Shown here: positions 16,804-25,697 of the stretch, in pieces
How positions within the stretch are numbered: the first letter of the stretch is position 1
Layout of the letters: each line of letters opens with the position of its first letter
DNA from: Microbulbifer sp. GL-2
GTDB lineage: Bacteria; Pseudomonadota; Gammaproteobacteria; Pseudomonadales; Cellvibrionaceae
Assembly: GCF_007183175.1 (NCBI RefSeq)
Contig: NZ_AP019807.1
Coordinates: forward strand, 3,282,001 to 3,346,000
Length of the DNA: 64,000 nucleotides
Reading direction: 5' to 3'
Made by a program: the position numbers and the translations under genes
Notes under the pieces: model-generated
Databases searched by the model: none
What the model was told of the DNA's origin: nothing
The model's input: the letters and a program-made list of their open reading frames with translations, nothing else

Positions 16804-17278
16804 GCGTAATTTTGATTTTTCCCCTTTGTATCGCTCTGCGATCGGTTTTGACCGTATGGCCAGCCTGCTGGATGCTATGACTACCAGCGAGCAAAAACAG
16901 CCTACCTACCCACCATATGATATAGAGCTGACTGGTGAGGATAGTTATAGGATTACTATGGCTGTTGCGGGTTTTGAGCAATCAGAATTGGATATTCAGG
17001 TTGAGCAAAATCGCTTGACTGTAGCAGGTAAAAAACCGGATGAGTCTCCTGGGGGAAACTTCCTGCACCGAGGTATAGCTGCAAGAAATTTTGAGCGGCG
17101 CTTCCAGCTTGCGGATCATGTTAAAGTGACCGATGCAAAACTCGCCAATGGATTGCTTCATATAGAATTGGTGAGAGAAATTCCTGAGGCAATGAAGCCG
17201 CGCAAGATTGAAATCAGTGAAGGTAATTTGCTACAGCATGCTGAGGGAACGAAAAAGTCAGATACGGTAGCGGCCTGA
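16802..17278 (+). CDS. ibpA: Small heat-shock protein, Hsp20/IbpA family
   Basis: This is an ATP-independent holdase that binds unfolded proteins. It opens MRNFDFSPLYRSAIGFDRM, as IbpA does, and has the alpha-crystallin domain from about residue 38: PPYDIELTGEDSYRITMAVA, the family signature LTVAGKK, FLHRGIAARNFERRFQLADHV, and ANGLLHIELVREIPE. The C-terminal I-x-I/V anchor is represented by RKIEIS. Length 158 residues. GAGGATATAAC supplies the ribosome-binding site, which is predicted to be masked by the ROSE-like element. A methyltransferase gene starts two bases after the stop, so heat induction probably extends to it. Confidence 0.92.
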   Translation: MRNFDFSPLYRSAIGFDRMASLLDAMTTSEQKQPTYPPYDIELTGEDSYRITMAVAGFEQSELDIQVEQNRLTVAGKKPDESPGGNFLHRGIAARNFERRFQLADHVKVTDAKLANGLLHIELVREIPEAMKPRKIEISEGNLLQHAEGTKKSDTVAA

Positions 17279-17279
17279 T

Positions 17280-17933
17280 TTGACTTATGAATGTCCACTG
17301 TGCCGCCATACGGCGGTACAGTTTTACTATCGCGATAAATTCCGCAGTTATCACCAATGTGATCGCTGCGCGATGATATTTGTTCCGAGTGAATACCACC
17401 TTACCCCCGATGAAGAGCATGCCTATTACGACCTGCATGAAAACTCCATGGAGGATGAGGGCTATCATCGTTTTCTCAGTCGTTGTGCTGCCCCGTTACT
17501 GGATGCGTTGTCACCGGCAAGTGATGGCCTGGATTTTGGTTGTGGCCCGGCCCCGCTTCTCGCCAAAATTTTGGCCGGAGATGGCCACAGGGTTGAACTA
17601 TATGATCGTTACTATATTCCCACCACCGACGCCCTAAAAAAATCGTATGATTTTATCGTTGCGACAGAGGTGATCGAGCACCTCGCAGCGCCAGGAGAGG
17701 AATTGGCGTGCTTGTGGCAAAGGTTGCGCCGTGGTGGGATGTTGGCGTTAATGACGAAGCTGGTTATCTCTACAGACCGTTTTGCCAGCTGGCACTATAT
17801 TCGCGATCCTACCCATATCTGTTTTTTTAGTGTGCAGACTTTTCATTGGCTGGCCCAGCAACTGGGCGCCGAACTGCAATTTGCCGACAGTGATGTAATT
17901 TTCCTGCGTAAATCAGGTATTTACCCGGAATAA
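17280..17933 (+). CDS. Class I SAM-dependent methyltransferase with N-terminal zinc-finger-like motif
   Basis: The N-terminus has two C-x2-C knuckles (YECPLCRH and HQCDRCAMIF), likely binding zinc. The SAM-binding motif I follows as GLDFGCGPAPLLAKIL at about residue 80, with acidic-post DFIVATEVIEHL and a post-motif LRRGGMLALMTKL. This architecture resembles small methyltransferases of unknown substrate found beside heat-shock or metabolic genes. The start is TTG 17280, only two bases after the ibpA stop and without its own ribosome-binding site, so translation probably depends on ibpA. The product is 217 residues. It ends in the overlap with the convergent GlxA-type regulator (20 bases). Confidence 0.7.
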   Translation: MTYECPLCRHTAVQFYYRDKFRSYHQCDRCAMIFVPSEYHLTPDEEHAYYDLHENSMEDEGYHRFLSRCAAPLLDALSPASDGLDFGCGPAPLLAKILAGDGHRVELYDRYYIPTTDALKKSYDFIVATEVIEHLAAPGEELACLWQRLRRGGMLALMTKLVISTDRFASWHYIRDPTHICFFSVQTFHWLAQQLGAELQFADSDVIFLRKSGIYPE

Positions 17934-18899
17934 CTTTGCTCGCACAGTGGTGCGGTATTCGCTGGGTGTTGTGGCCAGGAATTTTTTGAAAAGCGCGGTA
18001 AAGTGACCCATATCCTGATAGCCAACTTTCTCTGCAATTTCGTTGACTGACAGGTTACTGGATTGTAAAAGCTCGCGAGCCATGTCCACCCGTACATTTT
18101 GCAGGTACTGCAGGGGGGTCTGCCCTGTAGCCAGCTTGAAGCGTCGGTTAAATGAGCGCACGCTCATATCAAACATCTGTGCAACTTCACTCAGGCGCAC
18201 CTCGGTGTTGCAATGCTCCTTCAGCCAAGCCTGGGCCTGAACAATATCTTCATCTGGATGTAGATGTACAGCGCCCTCAGAATAGGCAATTTCCTCAAAT
18301 GGCCTGCGAATTTCGTGGGAGAAATTGCGTTCCACATGGCTTGCGACTGCAGGTCCGTATAGCTGGCGAATCATATGTACGGTAACATCGGCGAGAGCGT
18401 TGACGCTTGCTGCACAAAAGAGCTTATCCGCCTGGGTAATAAAATACTGCTGTTTAAGCTTAACTTTTGGGTAATCGGTACTGAACTGGTCAAAATAGTG
18501 CCAGTGAGTCGTGGCCGGCTTGCCATCGAGCAGTCCTGCCTCCGCCAGAAAACAAACACCGGTGCCTACTGCATTGATTGCGGCTCCAGCCTCCGCCTGA
18601 ACCCTGAGCCAGTCCAGTAGCGCCCCGCTACGCTTAAGTGCGGGGCGCGGGTTGCGCCATAGAGCGGGAATGTAGACAAGGTCACTGTTCGGGACCTCAC
18701 TTAGGGCGACATCGGGCTGGAAAGAAAAGCCGCAGCGGGTATTGACTGGACGCCCATCCAGGCTGGCAGTAATCAGGCGCAGGGATTCTTTTTTTCCCTC
18801 TACCCGGGCGCGGCTTTCAGCGCCACGCAGCATCTCAAGTGGAAGTACTGTGCCGGTTGCCAGCATTTGATCAATCAGGAGAAAGGTAACCGTTCGCAT
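17913..18899 (-). CDS. GlxA-type transcriptional regulator (DJ-1/PfpI-like plus AraC HTH)
   Basis: From ATG 18899 the protein has an N-terminal DJ-1/PfpI-like domain: FLLIDQMLATGTVLPLEMLR, DLVYIPALWRN and AGAAINAVGTGVCFLAEAGLL. Here the nucleophile-elbow cysteine is displaced to VGTGVCFLAE. The C-terminal AraC/XylS DNA-binding domain carries both helix-turn-helix units: RLSEVAQMFDMSVRSFNRRF and LSVNEIAEKVGYQDMGHF, followed by PSEYR. Length 328 residues, normal for GlxA-like activators. A longer open frame to 19367 overlaps fabY and is not credible. Being divergent from fabY, with a 138-base shared gap, it is a candidate fabY regulator; that is inference. Confidence 0.83.
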   Translation of the reverse strand: MRTVTFLLIDQMLATGTVLPLEMLRGAESRARVEGKKESLRLITASLDGRPVNTRCGFSFQPDVALSEVPNSDLVYIPALWRNPRPALKRSGALLDWLRVQAEAGAAINAVGTGVCFLAEAGLLDGKPATTHWHYFDQFSTDYPKVKLKQQYFITQADKLFCAASVNALADVTVHMIRQLYGPAVASHVERNFSHEIRRPFEEIAYSEGAVHLHPDEDIVQAQAWLKEHCNTEVRLSEVAQMFDMSVRSFNRRFKLATGQTPLQYLQNVRVDMARELLQSSNLSVNEIAEKVGYQDMGHFTALFKKFLATTPSEYRTTVRAKLFRVNT

Positions 18900-19037
18900 T
18901 GCATACCCAAGCGCACTTGCGCCATTGGCCAAAACACTCAATTTTGCTGGCCAGTATGCCCATAACTGGGCGGAATCGCCACCCCCTACACTCCCCAACT
19001 CGAAAATTAAGTGTTTAGTGCTTGGCTGGAGATCAGG

Positions 19038-20894
19038 ATGCAGCGCCTTCCCGTAATCACCGCGTTTGGTGGTTTTAACCCCGCAGGACGTAGTTCCTTT
19101 CATCGGGGCTATTCCCGTTTGGTGCTGGATAAGCTCGGCCAGAGAGAGCGGGCCGACACCCTGTCCGATCTCGCCGCGCTGATGGGACTTCGTGCCGGGG
19201 CAGACGCAGAGGGTCCCCTGGGTGCGGAACTCGAGCGACAGGTGTTGAATGGGACCCTGGTGCGTGAACTTGAGACGCGCTTTTATGACTACCGCAAATG
19301 CCATTTTCACCAAGCTGCAAATCTGAACAATGCCAATGGCATTACTTTCGAGATATCGACGCGGCAATTACCCCATCCCCAGCCGGCAGATTGGCAAGTG
19401 GAGGCTATTGGTAGTGGCAAAGTGCGAGTGACGGCTCCGAGTTTGTCGGTGATGTTGGATAGCTACCGGGAAATTCCAGTAGGTGCCGCCGGGCAGTTGC
19501 CAACCGGCTTTGAGCCAGGAGACCATTACAATTCACGCTTCCACCCCCGAGGTCTGCAGCTGGCCGTACTGGGCGCTTCTGACGCAGTGCGATCCATGGG
19601 TATTGATTGGGAAGCTGTAGTTGCAGCTGCGGGACCCGGTAATATTTCTGTTTACGCTTCCTCGGCAATGAGCCAGTTGGACCACTTTGGCAATGGTGGG
19701 CTGATGCAGTCCCGGCTGCGAGGCTCGCGGGTGAGCTCCAAGCAGTTGGCGCTAGGCTTGAACAGCATGCCTGCGGATTTTGTTAATGCCTATGTTCTGG
19801 ATAATGTGGGATCGACCGGTGCGGTCACGGGAGCTTGCGCGAGCTATTTGTACAATCTGCGCGCTGGGGTTGAAGATATTCGCAGCGGTCGTGCCCGTGT
19901 TGCCATCGTAGGGGCCGCCGAGGCTCCGTTGGTGCCGGAAGTTGTGGATGGTTATTCCACAATGGGGGCTTTGGCGACTATCGAAAATCTGCGCAAACTC
20001 TACCCTGGTGAGGTGGATTTTCGTCGCACCAGCCGCCCCTTTGGAGAGAACTGTGGGTTTACCTTGGGCGAAGGTACCCAGTGGGCAATTTTGATGGATG
20101 ATGCGCTGGCATTGGAACTTGGTGCAAATATCCACGGCTCCGTTGCCGGAGTGTATATCAATGCCGATGGTAATAAGAAGTCAATCTCCGCACCCGGTCC
20201 GGGTAACTACCTGACTATGGCCAGAGCCATGGCGGAAGCCAGTTCAATTGTCGGTGAAGAGGGCTTGCGCAGGCGTAGCTTTGTTCAGGCTCACGGTTCC
20301 AGCACACCGCAAAATCGTGTGACCGAATCAGCGATTCTCGATCGATTAGCGGGAGCCTTTGGTATTGAAAATTGGCCTGTTTGCGCTGTTAAAGCCTATG
20401 TGGGCCACACTGTTGCCGCGGCTAGCGGGGATCAGCTGGTCACGGCCCTGGGTATTTTTGATAAGGGGATATTGCCGGGTATAGTGACAACTGAGCGGGT
20501 TGCCGATGACGTTCATCAGGCGAATCTGGACTTTTCCCTTGAGCATGTCGAGAGAGATCCGAGCTCCCTGGACCTCGCCCTTCTGAACTCAAAAGGTTTT
20601 GGTGGTAATAACGCCACTGCCGCAGTGCTCTCTCCGGGCCTGACCCGAAATATGATTGAGAAGCGTCACGGGAAAAAAGCCGTGGCGACTTACCGCAAGA
20701 ACAATGAGGCCGTTGTTGAGCAGGCCCAGGCTTATGATGTCCGGGCAAGTCGGGGAGAGCTGGATACCATCTACCGATTTGGGGAGGGCTTGATTGATGA
20801 AGGCGACATTGACCTCTCTACTGAAGAGGTGGTTCTTCCAGGGCTTTCACCAGTTTCTCTGCCCAAAAATAACCCCTATAGCGATATGGTGTAG
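19038..20894 (+). CDS. fabY: Beta-ketoacyl synthase FabY
   Basis: This is a long (618-residue) ketosynthase of the FabY type, which in Pseudomonas starts fatty-acid synthesis by condensing acetyl-CoA with malonyl-ACP in place of FabH. It starts RLPVITAFGGFNPAGRSSFH, as FabY proteins do. The catalytic triad is C267 in GAVTGACASY, H419 in FVQAHGSSTPQN and H457 in AYVGHTVAAA. FGGNNATAAV closes the thiolase fold. ATG 19038 follows GGAGATCAGG; an in-frame start at 19011 is less likely. It is transcribed divergently from the GlxA-type regulator and is followed after 91 bases by an XRE-cupin regulator. Confidence 0.87.
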   Translation: MQRLPVITAFGGFNPAGRSSFHRGYSRLVLDKLGQRERADTLSDLAALMGLRAGADAEGPLGAELERQVLNGTLVRELETRFYDYRKCHFHQAANLNNANGITFEISTRQLPHPQPADWQVEAIGSGKVRVTAPSLSVMLDSYREIPVGAAGQLPTGFEPGDHYNSRFHPRGLQLAVLGASDAVRSMGIDWEAVVAAAGPGNISVYASSAMSQLDHFGNGGLMQSRLRGSRVSSKQLALGLNSMPADFVNAYVLDNVGSTGAVTGACASYLYNLRAGVEDIRSGRARVAIVGAAEAPLVPEVVDGYSTMGALATIENLRKLYPGEVDFRRTSRPFGENCGFTLGEGTQWAILMDDALALELGANIHGSVAGVYINADGNKKSISAPGPGNYLTMARAMAEASSIVGEEGLRRRSFVQAHGSSTPQNRVTESAILDRLAGAFGIENWPVCAVKAYVGHTVAAASGDQLVTALGIFDKGILPGIVTTERVADDVHQANLDFSLEHVERDPSSLDLALLNSKGFGGNNATAAVLSPGLTRNMIEKRHGKKAVATYRKNNEAVVEQAQAYDVRASRGELDTIYRFGEGLIDEGDIDLSTEEVVLPGLSPVSLPKNNPYSDMV

Positions 20895-20985
20895 AGTGGG
20901 CGGATGGAGATTGCCCCTGTGAGTCACCATAGCTACGCAAAGTGGCCAAGTCGGGGCTTAATGCTTTTATTTGACAGGAAATGCA

Positions 20986-21615
20986 ATGGCAGACATGGAT
21001 GTGTGCAGTGAGTCTGGGGAAATCAATGATGTGGGTGCGCGCCTGAAGATAGTGCGCAAAATCTATGGTATTTCCCAGCGTGAGATGGCGCGACGGGCAG
21101 GGGTTACCAATGCGACAATTTCCTTCATTGAGCAGGGGCGAGTGAGTCCTTCAGTTGGGTCGCTCAATAAAATATTGGGAAGTGTCCCAATGTCTCTAGC
21201 TGAGTTTTTCTCTCTCGAGCTTGGCAAACCCGATCAGATTTTCTTCCGTGCAAGTGAAATGCCTGATATTGGCGGTGGGGCAGTGCGCTGCCAGTTGCTC
21301 GGCGGCTTTCATGGCCGGCGCAGTATGTCTATCCTGCGAAAAGTATTCCCTGTCGGGCAGGACTCTGGGCCGGACTTGGCGGCTGCCAATGGTGAGGTTG
21401 GGGGAATAATTGTGGCCGGTGAGCTGGAAGTTACCGTGGGTTCTGACCTGGCCCTGCTGGGCGTCGGAGATGGCTTCTACTTCAGTGGTAAGCGGCCGCA
21501 TCGGTTCAGGAATCCCGGTAGTTGTGACTGTATAGTTGTCCATGCAGCGACCCCGGCACAAATCCCTACCGGTATTTTGTCTGCTGAGCTAGAAGTCGAG
21601 GCCAACAAAGAGTAA
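20986..21615 (+). CDS. XRE-family regulator with cupin sensor domain
   Basis: The N-terminal helix-turn-helix is RLKIVRKIYGISQREMARRA and the recognition part GVTNATISFIEQGRVSPS (residues about 20-65). The C-terminal half is a cupin barrel, with GEVGGIIVAGELEVTVG and GDGFYFSGKRPHRFRNPG as its conserved strands. This is the PuuR-like layout in which a small ligand sensed by the cupin modulates DNA binding. ATG 20986 follows AGGAAATGC; the frame also opens at TTG 20971. The family often regulates polyamine, sulfur or fatty-acid metabolism. Here the neighbours are fabY and fadBA, so a lipid-linked role is possible but unproved. 209 residues. Confidence 0.82.
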   Translation: MADMDVCSESGEINDVGARLKIVRKIYGISQREMARRAGVTNATISFIEQGRVSPSVGSLNKILGSVPMSLAEFFSLELGKPDQIFFRASEMPDIGGGAVRCQLLGGFHGRRSMSILRKVFPVGQDSGPDLAAANGEVGGIIVAGELEVTVGSDLALLGVGDGFYFSGKRPHRFRNPGSCDCIVVHAATPAQIPTGILSAELEVEANKE

Positions 21616-21753
21616 ATCGCGCCAGGCGGCTGAAAAGACGAATCAATCCGCGATAGACTAGCTCCGGTTCCAATACCCGGCCACCGCTTCAAAAGGTTGG
21701 TCGTTTTCTGTACTCGAACGCCGTTGGCGCCATTCCATTTGTAAGAAATAGTA

Positions 21754-21783
21754 TTCAAACAATCGTTTGAATCTGGCTATACT
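21754..21783 (+). promoter_or_regulatory. PsrA-like operator over the fadBA promoter
   Basis: A perfect inverted repeat TTCAAAC-AATC-GTTTGAA (21754-21771) contains the PsrA core (C/G)AAAC-N4-GTTTG. It is followed by TATACT at 21778-21783, a good -10, with the left arm near -35. In Pseudomonas the TetR-type repressor PsrA binds such sites and represses fadBA until long-chain fatty acids release it. The site lies 114 bases before fadB. No psrA gene is in the window. Confidence 0.75.
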
Positions 21784-21896
21784 ACGGCTGACCAGATTGG
21801 GCACAAGCGTCTCCGCGCCATGCGGACGGCCCATGGTTGCACAAAAATTCCGACCCCGGGTCCAGGATTGCGGCCCAGAATAAAAGAGGTCAATCA

Positions 21897-24053
21897 ATGT
21901 TATTTAGTGGCAAAGCGCTCACGGTACAGATGCTGGATAACGGCATCGCCGAGCTTAAATTCGACCTGCAAGGCGAATCCGTCAACAAGTTTAACCGTCA
22001 GACGGTTTCCGAATTCTCTCAAGCGCTGGATGCTATTGAAGCAGCAGACGGCGTAAAAGGCGTATTGCTTACCAGTGGTAAGAGTGTCTTTATTGTCGGT
22101 GCCGATATCACCGAATTTGGTGGTGCCTTCTCTGCGGGCGCAGAAGGTGTTGCTGATTTGATGAATCAGAACAATGAAAATATCAACCGCTTGGAAGATC
22201 TACCAGTACCGACTGCAGTTGCTATCAATGGTTATGCATTGGGTGGTGGCTTTGAAGTCTGCCTGGGTTGTGACTTCCGTGTAATGGGTGAGCAGGCCAA
22301 AGTTGGCTTGCCTGAAGTCAAGCTCGGCTTGATTCCGGGTTGGGGCGGTACAGTGCGTCTGCCCAGGGTTGTGGGTGTTGATGTGGCTGCTGAGTGGATC
22401 GCAGCAGGCAAAGAGCAAAAGCCGGCTGCAGCACTGGAAGTTCACGCTGTAGATACTGTAGTCCCGACCGACAAGCTCAAAGATGTGGCGCTCAAGCTGC
22501 TTGAGCGCGCGATCAGCGGGGAGCTGGACTATAAAGCCAGCCGTGAGGCCAAGAAGTCTCCAATTCCCTTGAATGACACCGAAGCGTTGATGGCCTTCTT
22601 CACCACTAAGGCATTTGTTGGTCAGCAGGCAGGCAAGAATTATCCATCCCCGGTTGCTGCGGTAGAGTCTATAGAGCAGGGTTACAAGCTGACTCGCGAC
22701 GAGGCCCTGAAAGTTGAGCAGGAGAAATTTATCTTCTGTGCCCAGACTGACACTGCCAAGTCGCTGGTAGGCCTTTTCCTTGCTGATCAGGCTATTGGCA
22801 AAGTTGCCAAAGGCTGGGAAAAGAAAGCCGATAAACCTATCGAGCGCGCTGCGGTTCTCGGTGCTGGCATTATGGGTGGTGGTATCGCCTACCAGTCTGC
22901 CTACAAAGGCACTCCGATCAAGATGAAGGATATCGATCAAAAGGGTATCGATCTCGGTCTGAATGAAGCGAACAAGCTGCTGTCCAAACTGGTTGATCGC
23001 AAGCGCCTTACACCGGTTAAAATGGGTGAGGTGCTCAATCGCATCGAGCCAACCCTGAGCTATGACGGGTTCGAGGATATCGATGTTGTTGTAGAGGCGG
23101 TTGTCGAAAATCCGAAAGTAAAACACGCCGTGCTGAAAGAAGTGGAAACCAAGGTAAGCAATGACACTGTAATCGCTTCCAATACCTCCACCATTTCTAT
23201 CAATCACCTGGCTGAGCCTCTCTCGCGCCCAGAAAACTTCCTGGGAATGCACTTCTTTAATCCGGTGCACAAAATGCCGCTGGTGGAAGTGATTCGCGGT
23301 GAGAAGACCTCTGATTCTGCTGTTGCACGTGTAGTTGCCTACGCGAACAAGATGGGTAAAAAAGCCATCGTTGTGCGTGATTGCCCCGGGTTCCTGGTAA
23401 ACCGGGTACTCTTCCCTTACTTTGCCGGTTTCTCCATGTTGGTGCGCGATGGTGCTGACTTCCAGGCTATCGATAAGGTTATGGAGCGCTGGGGTTGGCC
23501 TATGGGCCCCGCCTACTTAATGGATGTTGTCGGTATTGATACTGGCGTTCACGCTGAGAGCGTAATGGCTGAGGGTTTTCCTGAGCGCATGGGTAAAAAC
23601 TTCACCGCTGCTTCCGACGTTATGTACGAGGCGGGCCGTTATGGCCAGAAGAATGACAAGGGCTTTTACAACTACGAACAGGACAAAAAAGGCCGCCCGA
23701 AAAAAGTGGCTACCGAAGAGTCCTATGAGCTGCTCAAACCACATGTCGCAGAGCGTCGTGAATTTGAAAAAGACGAAGTTATTGAGCGCATGATGGTGCC
23801 TATGGCGACCGAGCTGGCTCGCTGCCTGGAAGAGGGTATTGTCGACTCCCCTGCTGAAGCTGATATGGCTCTGATCTATGGCATCGGATTCCCTCCGTTC
23901 CGCGGTGGCATTTTCGCTTGGCTGGATAGTATCGGTCTGGAAGAGTTCGTAAAAATTGCCGATAAGTATGCTGATCTGGGTGAGCTGTACAAGCCGACCG
24001 ATCGCATGCGTGAAATGGCCGCAAGTGGCAAAACCTACTACGGCAACAAGTGA
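21897..24053 (+). CDS. fadB: Fatty-acid oxidation complex alpha subunit FadB
   Basis: This bifunctional alpha subunit of beta-oxidation has an enoyl-CoA hydratase/isomerase N-terminus (SGKSVFIVGADITEFGG, then AINGYALGGGFEVCLGCDFR with the oxyanion-hole GGG) and 3-hydroxyacyl-CoA dehydrogenase C-terminus. The latter begins with the NAD fingerprint VLGAGIMGGGIAYQ near residue 325, with SNTSTISINHLAEPL and FFNPVHKMPLVEV containing the catalytic histidine. Length 718 residues, standard for gammaproteobacterial FadB. ATG 21897 gives the expected MLFSGKALTVQ start. fadA follows 11 bases after the stop; the pair forms the alpha2-beta2 trifunctional complex and shares the PsrA-like control. Confidence 0.95.
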   Translation: MLFSGKALTVQMLDNGIAELKFDLQGESVNKFNRQTVSEFSQALDAIEAADGVKGVLLTSGKSVFIVGADITEFGGAFSAGAEGVADLMNQNNENINRLEDLPVPTAVAINGYALGGGFEVCLGCDFRVMGEQAKVGLPEVKLGLIPGWGGTVRLPRVVGVDVAAEWIAAGKEQKPAAALEVHAVDTVVPTDKLKDVALKLLERAISGELDYKASREAKKSPIPLNDTEALMAFFTTKAFVGQQAGKNYPSPVAAVESIEQGYKLTRDEALKVEQEKFIFCAQTDTAKSLVGLFLADQAIGKVAKGWEKKADKPIERAAVLGAGIMGGGIAYQSAYKGTPIKMKDIDQKGIDLGLNEANKLLSKLVDRKRLTPVKMGEVLNRIEPTLSYDGFEDIDVVVEAVVENPKVKHAVLKEVETKVSNDTVIASNTSTISINHLAEPLSRPENFLGMHFFNPVHKMPLVEVIRGEKTSDSAVARVVAYANKMGKKAIVVRDCPGFLVNRVLFPYFAGFSMLVRDGADFQAIDKVMERWGWPMGPAYLMDVVGIDTGVHAESVMAEGFPERMGKNFTAASDVMYEAGRYGQKNDKGFYNYEQDKKGRPKKVATEESYELLKPHVAERREFEKDEVIERMMVPMATELARCLEEGIVDSPAEADMALIYGIGFPPFRGGIFAWLDSIGLEEFVKIADKYADLGELYKPTDRMREMAASGKTYYGNK

Positions 24054-24064
24054 GGAGAATAGCG

Positions 24065-25240
24065 ATGAGTTTAAATCCTAGAGATGCCGTAATCGTCGAC
24101 TACGCACGTACGGCAATGGGTCGCTCGAAAAATGGCGTATATCGCCATGTTCGCGCCGACGATATGTCCGCAGAGCTGCTGAGAAAATTCCTGCAACGCA
24201 ACGAAAAGTTGGATCCCGCTGAGATCGATGACCTGATTTGGGGTTGTGTAATGCAGCGCGATGAGCAGGGCTTCAATGTTGCCCGCTTTATCCTGTTACG
24301 TGCTGGTCTGCCACACACTATTCCAGCACAAACGGTTAATCGCCTGTGTGGCTCCTCGATGTCCTCCTTGCACACTGCTGCCGCGAATATCCAGGCTGGT
24401 GTAGGTGATGTGTATGTTGTAGGTGGTGTCGAGCACATGGGTCACCTGAATATGATGGAGCACGTTAGTCCCAATCCTATGTTGGGGCGTTATATGGCTA
24501 AGGCTGCAGGTTCCATGGGCATGACTGCTGAGTATCTGGCAATGATGCACGGTATCCAGCGCCAGCAGATGGATGAGTTTGGTGCGCGATCTCACCATCG
24601 AGCCGCAGAGGCTACCAGGGCGGGTAAGTTCAATCGCGAAATAATCGCTATTGAGGGCCACGATGATGACGGCGTACCGTTTCTGGTGGAAGCGGACCAG
24701 ACTATTCGTCCGGACACCACAGTGGAAGGCCTGTCCCAGTTGAAGCCGGCTTTCGACCCCAAGCACGGCCAGGTAACTGCTGGAACCTCCTCGCAAATCA
24801 CCGACGGCGCCTCTGTAATGCTGGTAATGTCGGCTGAGCGCGCTCAGGCTCTGGGTATGACCCCGATTGCCCGGGTGAAAGAAATGACCCTGGCCGGAGT
24901 TGATCCCTCCATCATGGGTTATGGCCCTGTACCTTCCACCAAGAAGGCACTTAAGAAGGCGGGCCTGACTATCAGTGATATTGACAAAGTTGAGCTGAAT
25001 GAGGCGTTTGCAGCTCAGGCATTGCCAGTGCTGAAGGATCTCGATCTGCTCGAGCAGATGGATGAGAAGGTCAACCTATACGGCGGCGCTATCGCCCTGG
25101 GGCACCCCTTCGGCTGCTCCGGCGTGCGTATTACGGGCACTCTCCTGAGCGTAATGCAAAATGAGGGTGGCAGCCTGGGTGCATCCACCATGTGTATCGG
25201 GCTCGGTCAGGGTATCACCACGATCGTAGAACGGGTATAA
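24065..25240 (+). CDS. fadA: 3-ketoacyl-CoA thiolase FadA
   Basis: This beta subunit performs the thiolytic last step of beta-oxidation. The nucleophilic cysteine is in TVNRLCGSSMSSLH; the second active-site region is ALGHPFGCSGVRI (histidine) and STMCIGLGQG (second cysteine). VELNEAFAAQALP is also canonical. ATG 24065 follows GAGGAGAATAGCG, and the product has 391 residues, near the family norm. It ends 16 bases before an intrinsic terminator, so fadB-fadA is a two-gene operon. Confidence 0.95.
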   Translation: MSLNPRDAVIVDYARTAMGRSKNGVYRHVRADDMSAELLRKFLQRNEKLDPAEIDDLIWGCVMQRDEQGFNVARFILLRAGLPHTIPAQTVNRLCGSSMSSLHTAAANIQAGVGDVYVVGGVEHMGHLNMMEHVSPNPMLGRYMAKAAGSMGMTAEYLAMMHGIQRQQMDEFGARSHHRAAEATRAGKFNREIIAIEGHDDDGVPFLVEADQTIRPDTTVEGLSQLKPAFDPKHGQVTAGTSSQITDGASVMLVMSAERAQALGMTPIARVKEMTLAGVDPSIMGYGPVPSTKKALKKAGLTISDIDKVELNEAFAAQALPVLKDLDLLEQMDEKVNLYGGAIALGHPFGCSGVRITGTLLSVMQNEGGSLGASTMCIGLGQGITTIVERV

Positions 25241-25256
25241 AGCTCCCCCGGCTGTT

Positions 25257-25284
25257 AAAAAGGCGCCCAAGTGGCGCCTTTTTT
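25257..25284 (+). terminator. Intrinsic terminator of fadBA
   Basis: AAAAAGGCGCC, loop CAAGT, GGCGCC followed by TTTTTT. Confidence 0.9.
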
Positions 25285-25423
25285 AATTTTGTGAGATTTC
25301 TGTTCGGCAAGATGTTGAAGCCTTTAAAATGCTGTGGCACAATCTGCACCCCTTGTCGCAATGGGCTCTTGTTTTGAGCTGAAACCTTTTACATTTCAAA
25401 GGGTTAGCGGCAAAGAAGGTTTT

Positions 25424-25508
<85 letters not shown>

Positions 25509-25697
25509 AATTAAAAACTTTGGAGTCCGCATGACTTACCCTGGAGGGGTGAGTGCGGGCTCCTTGTATTTGGCGCTGGCCGGTAATTGCTTTGCAGTTT
25601 AAGTGGCTATGCCATACGAGGCAGCCGGTAATTTCCTGGTGCCCGGTATTCGTTGGCGCTGCGGCGCGATAAAAGAGATAGTCTCACGAGGATAAAC

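Noticed and set aside
18900..19367. N-terminal extension of the GlxA-type regulator
   Set aside because: The extra 156 codons overlap fabY on the other strand, have no family similarity and no ribosome-binding site.
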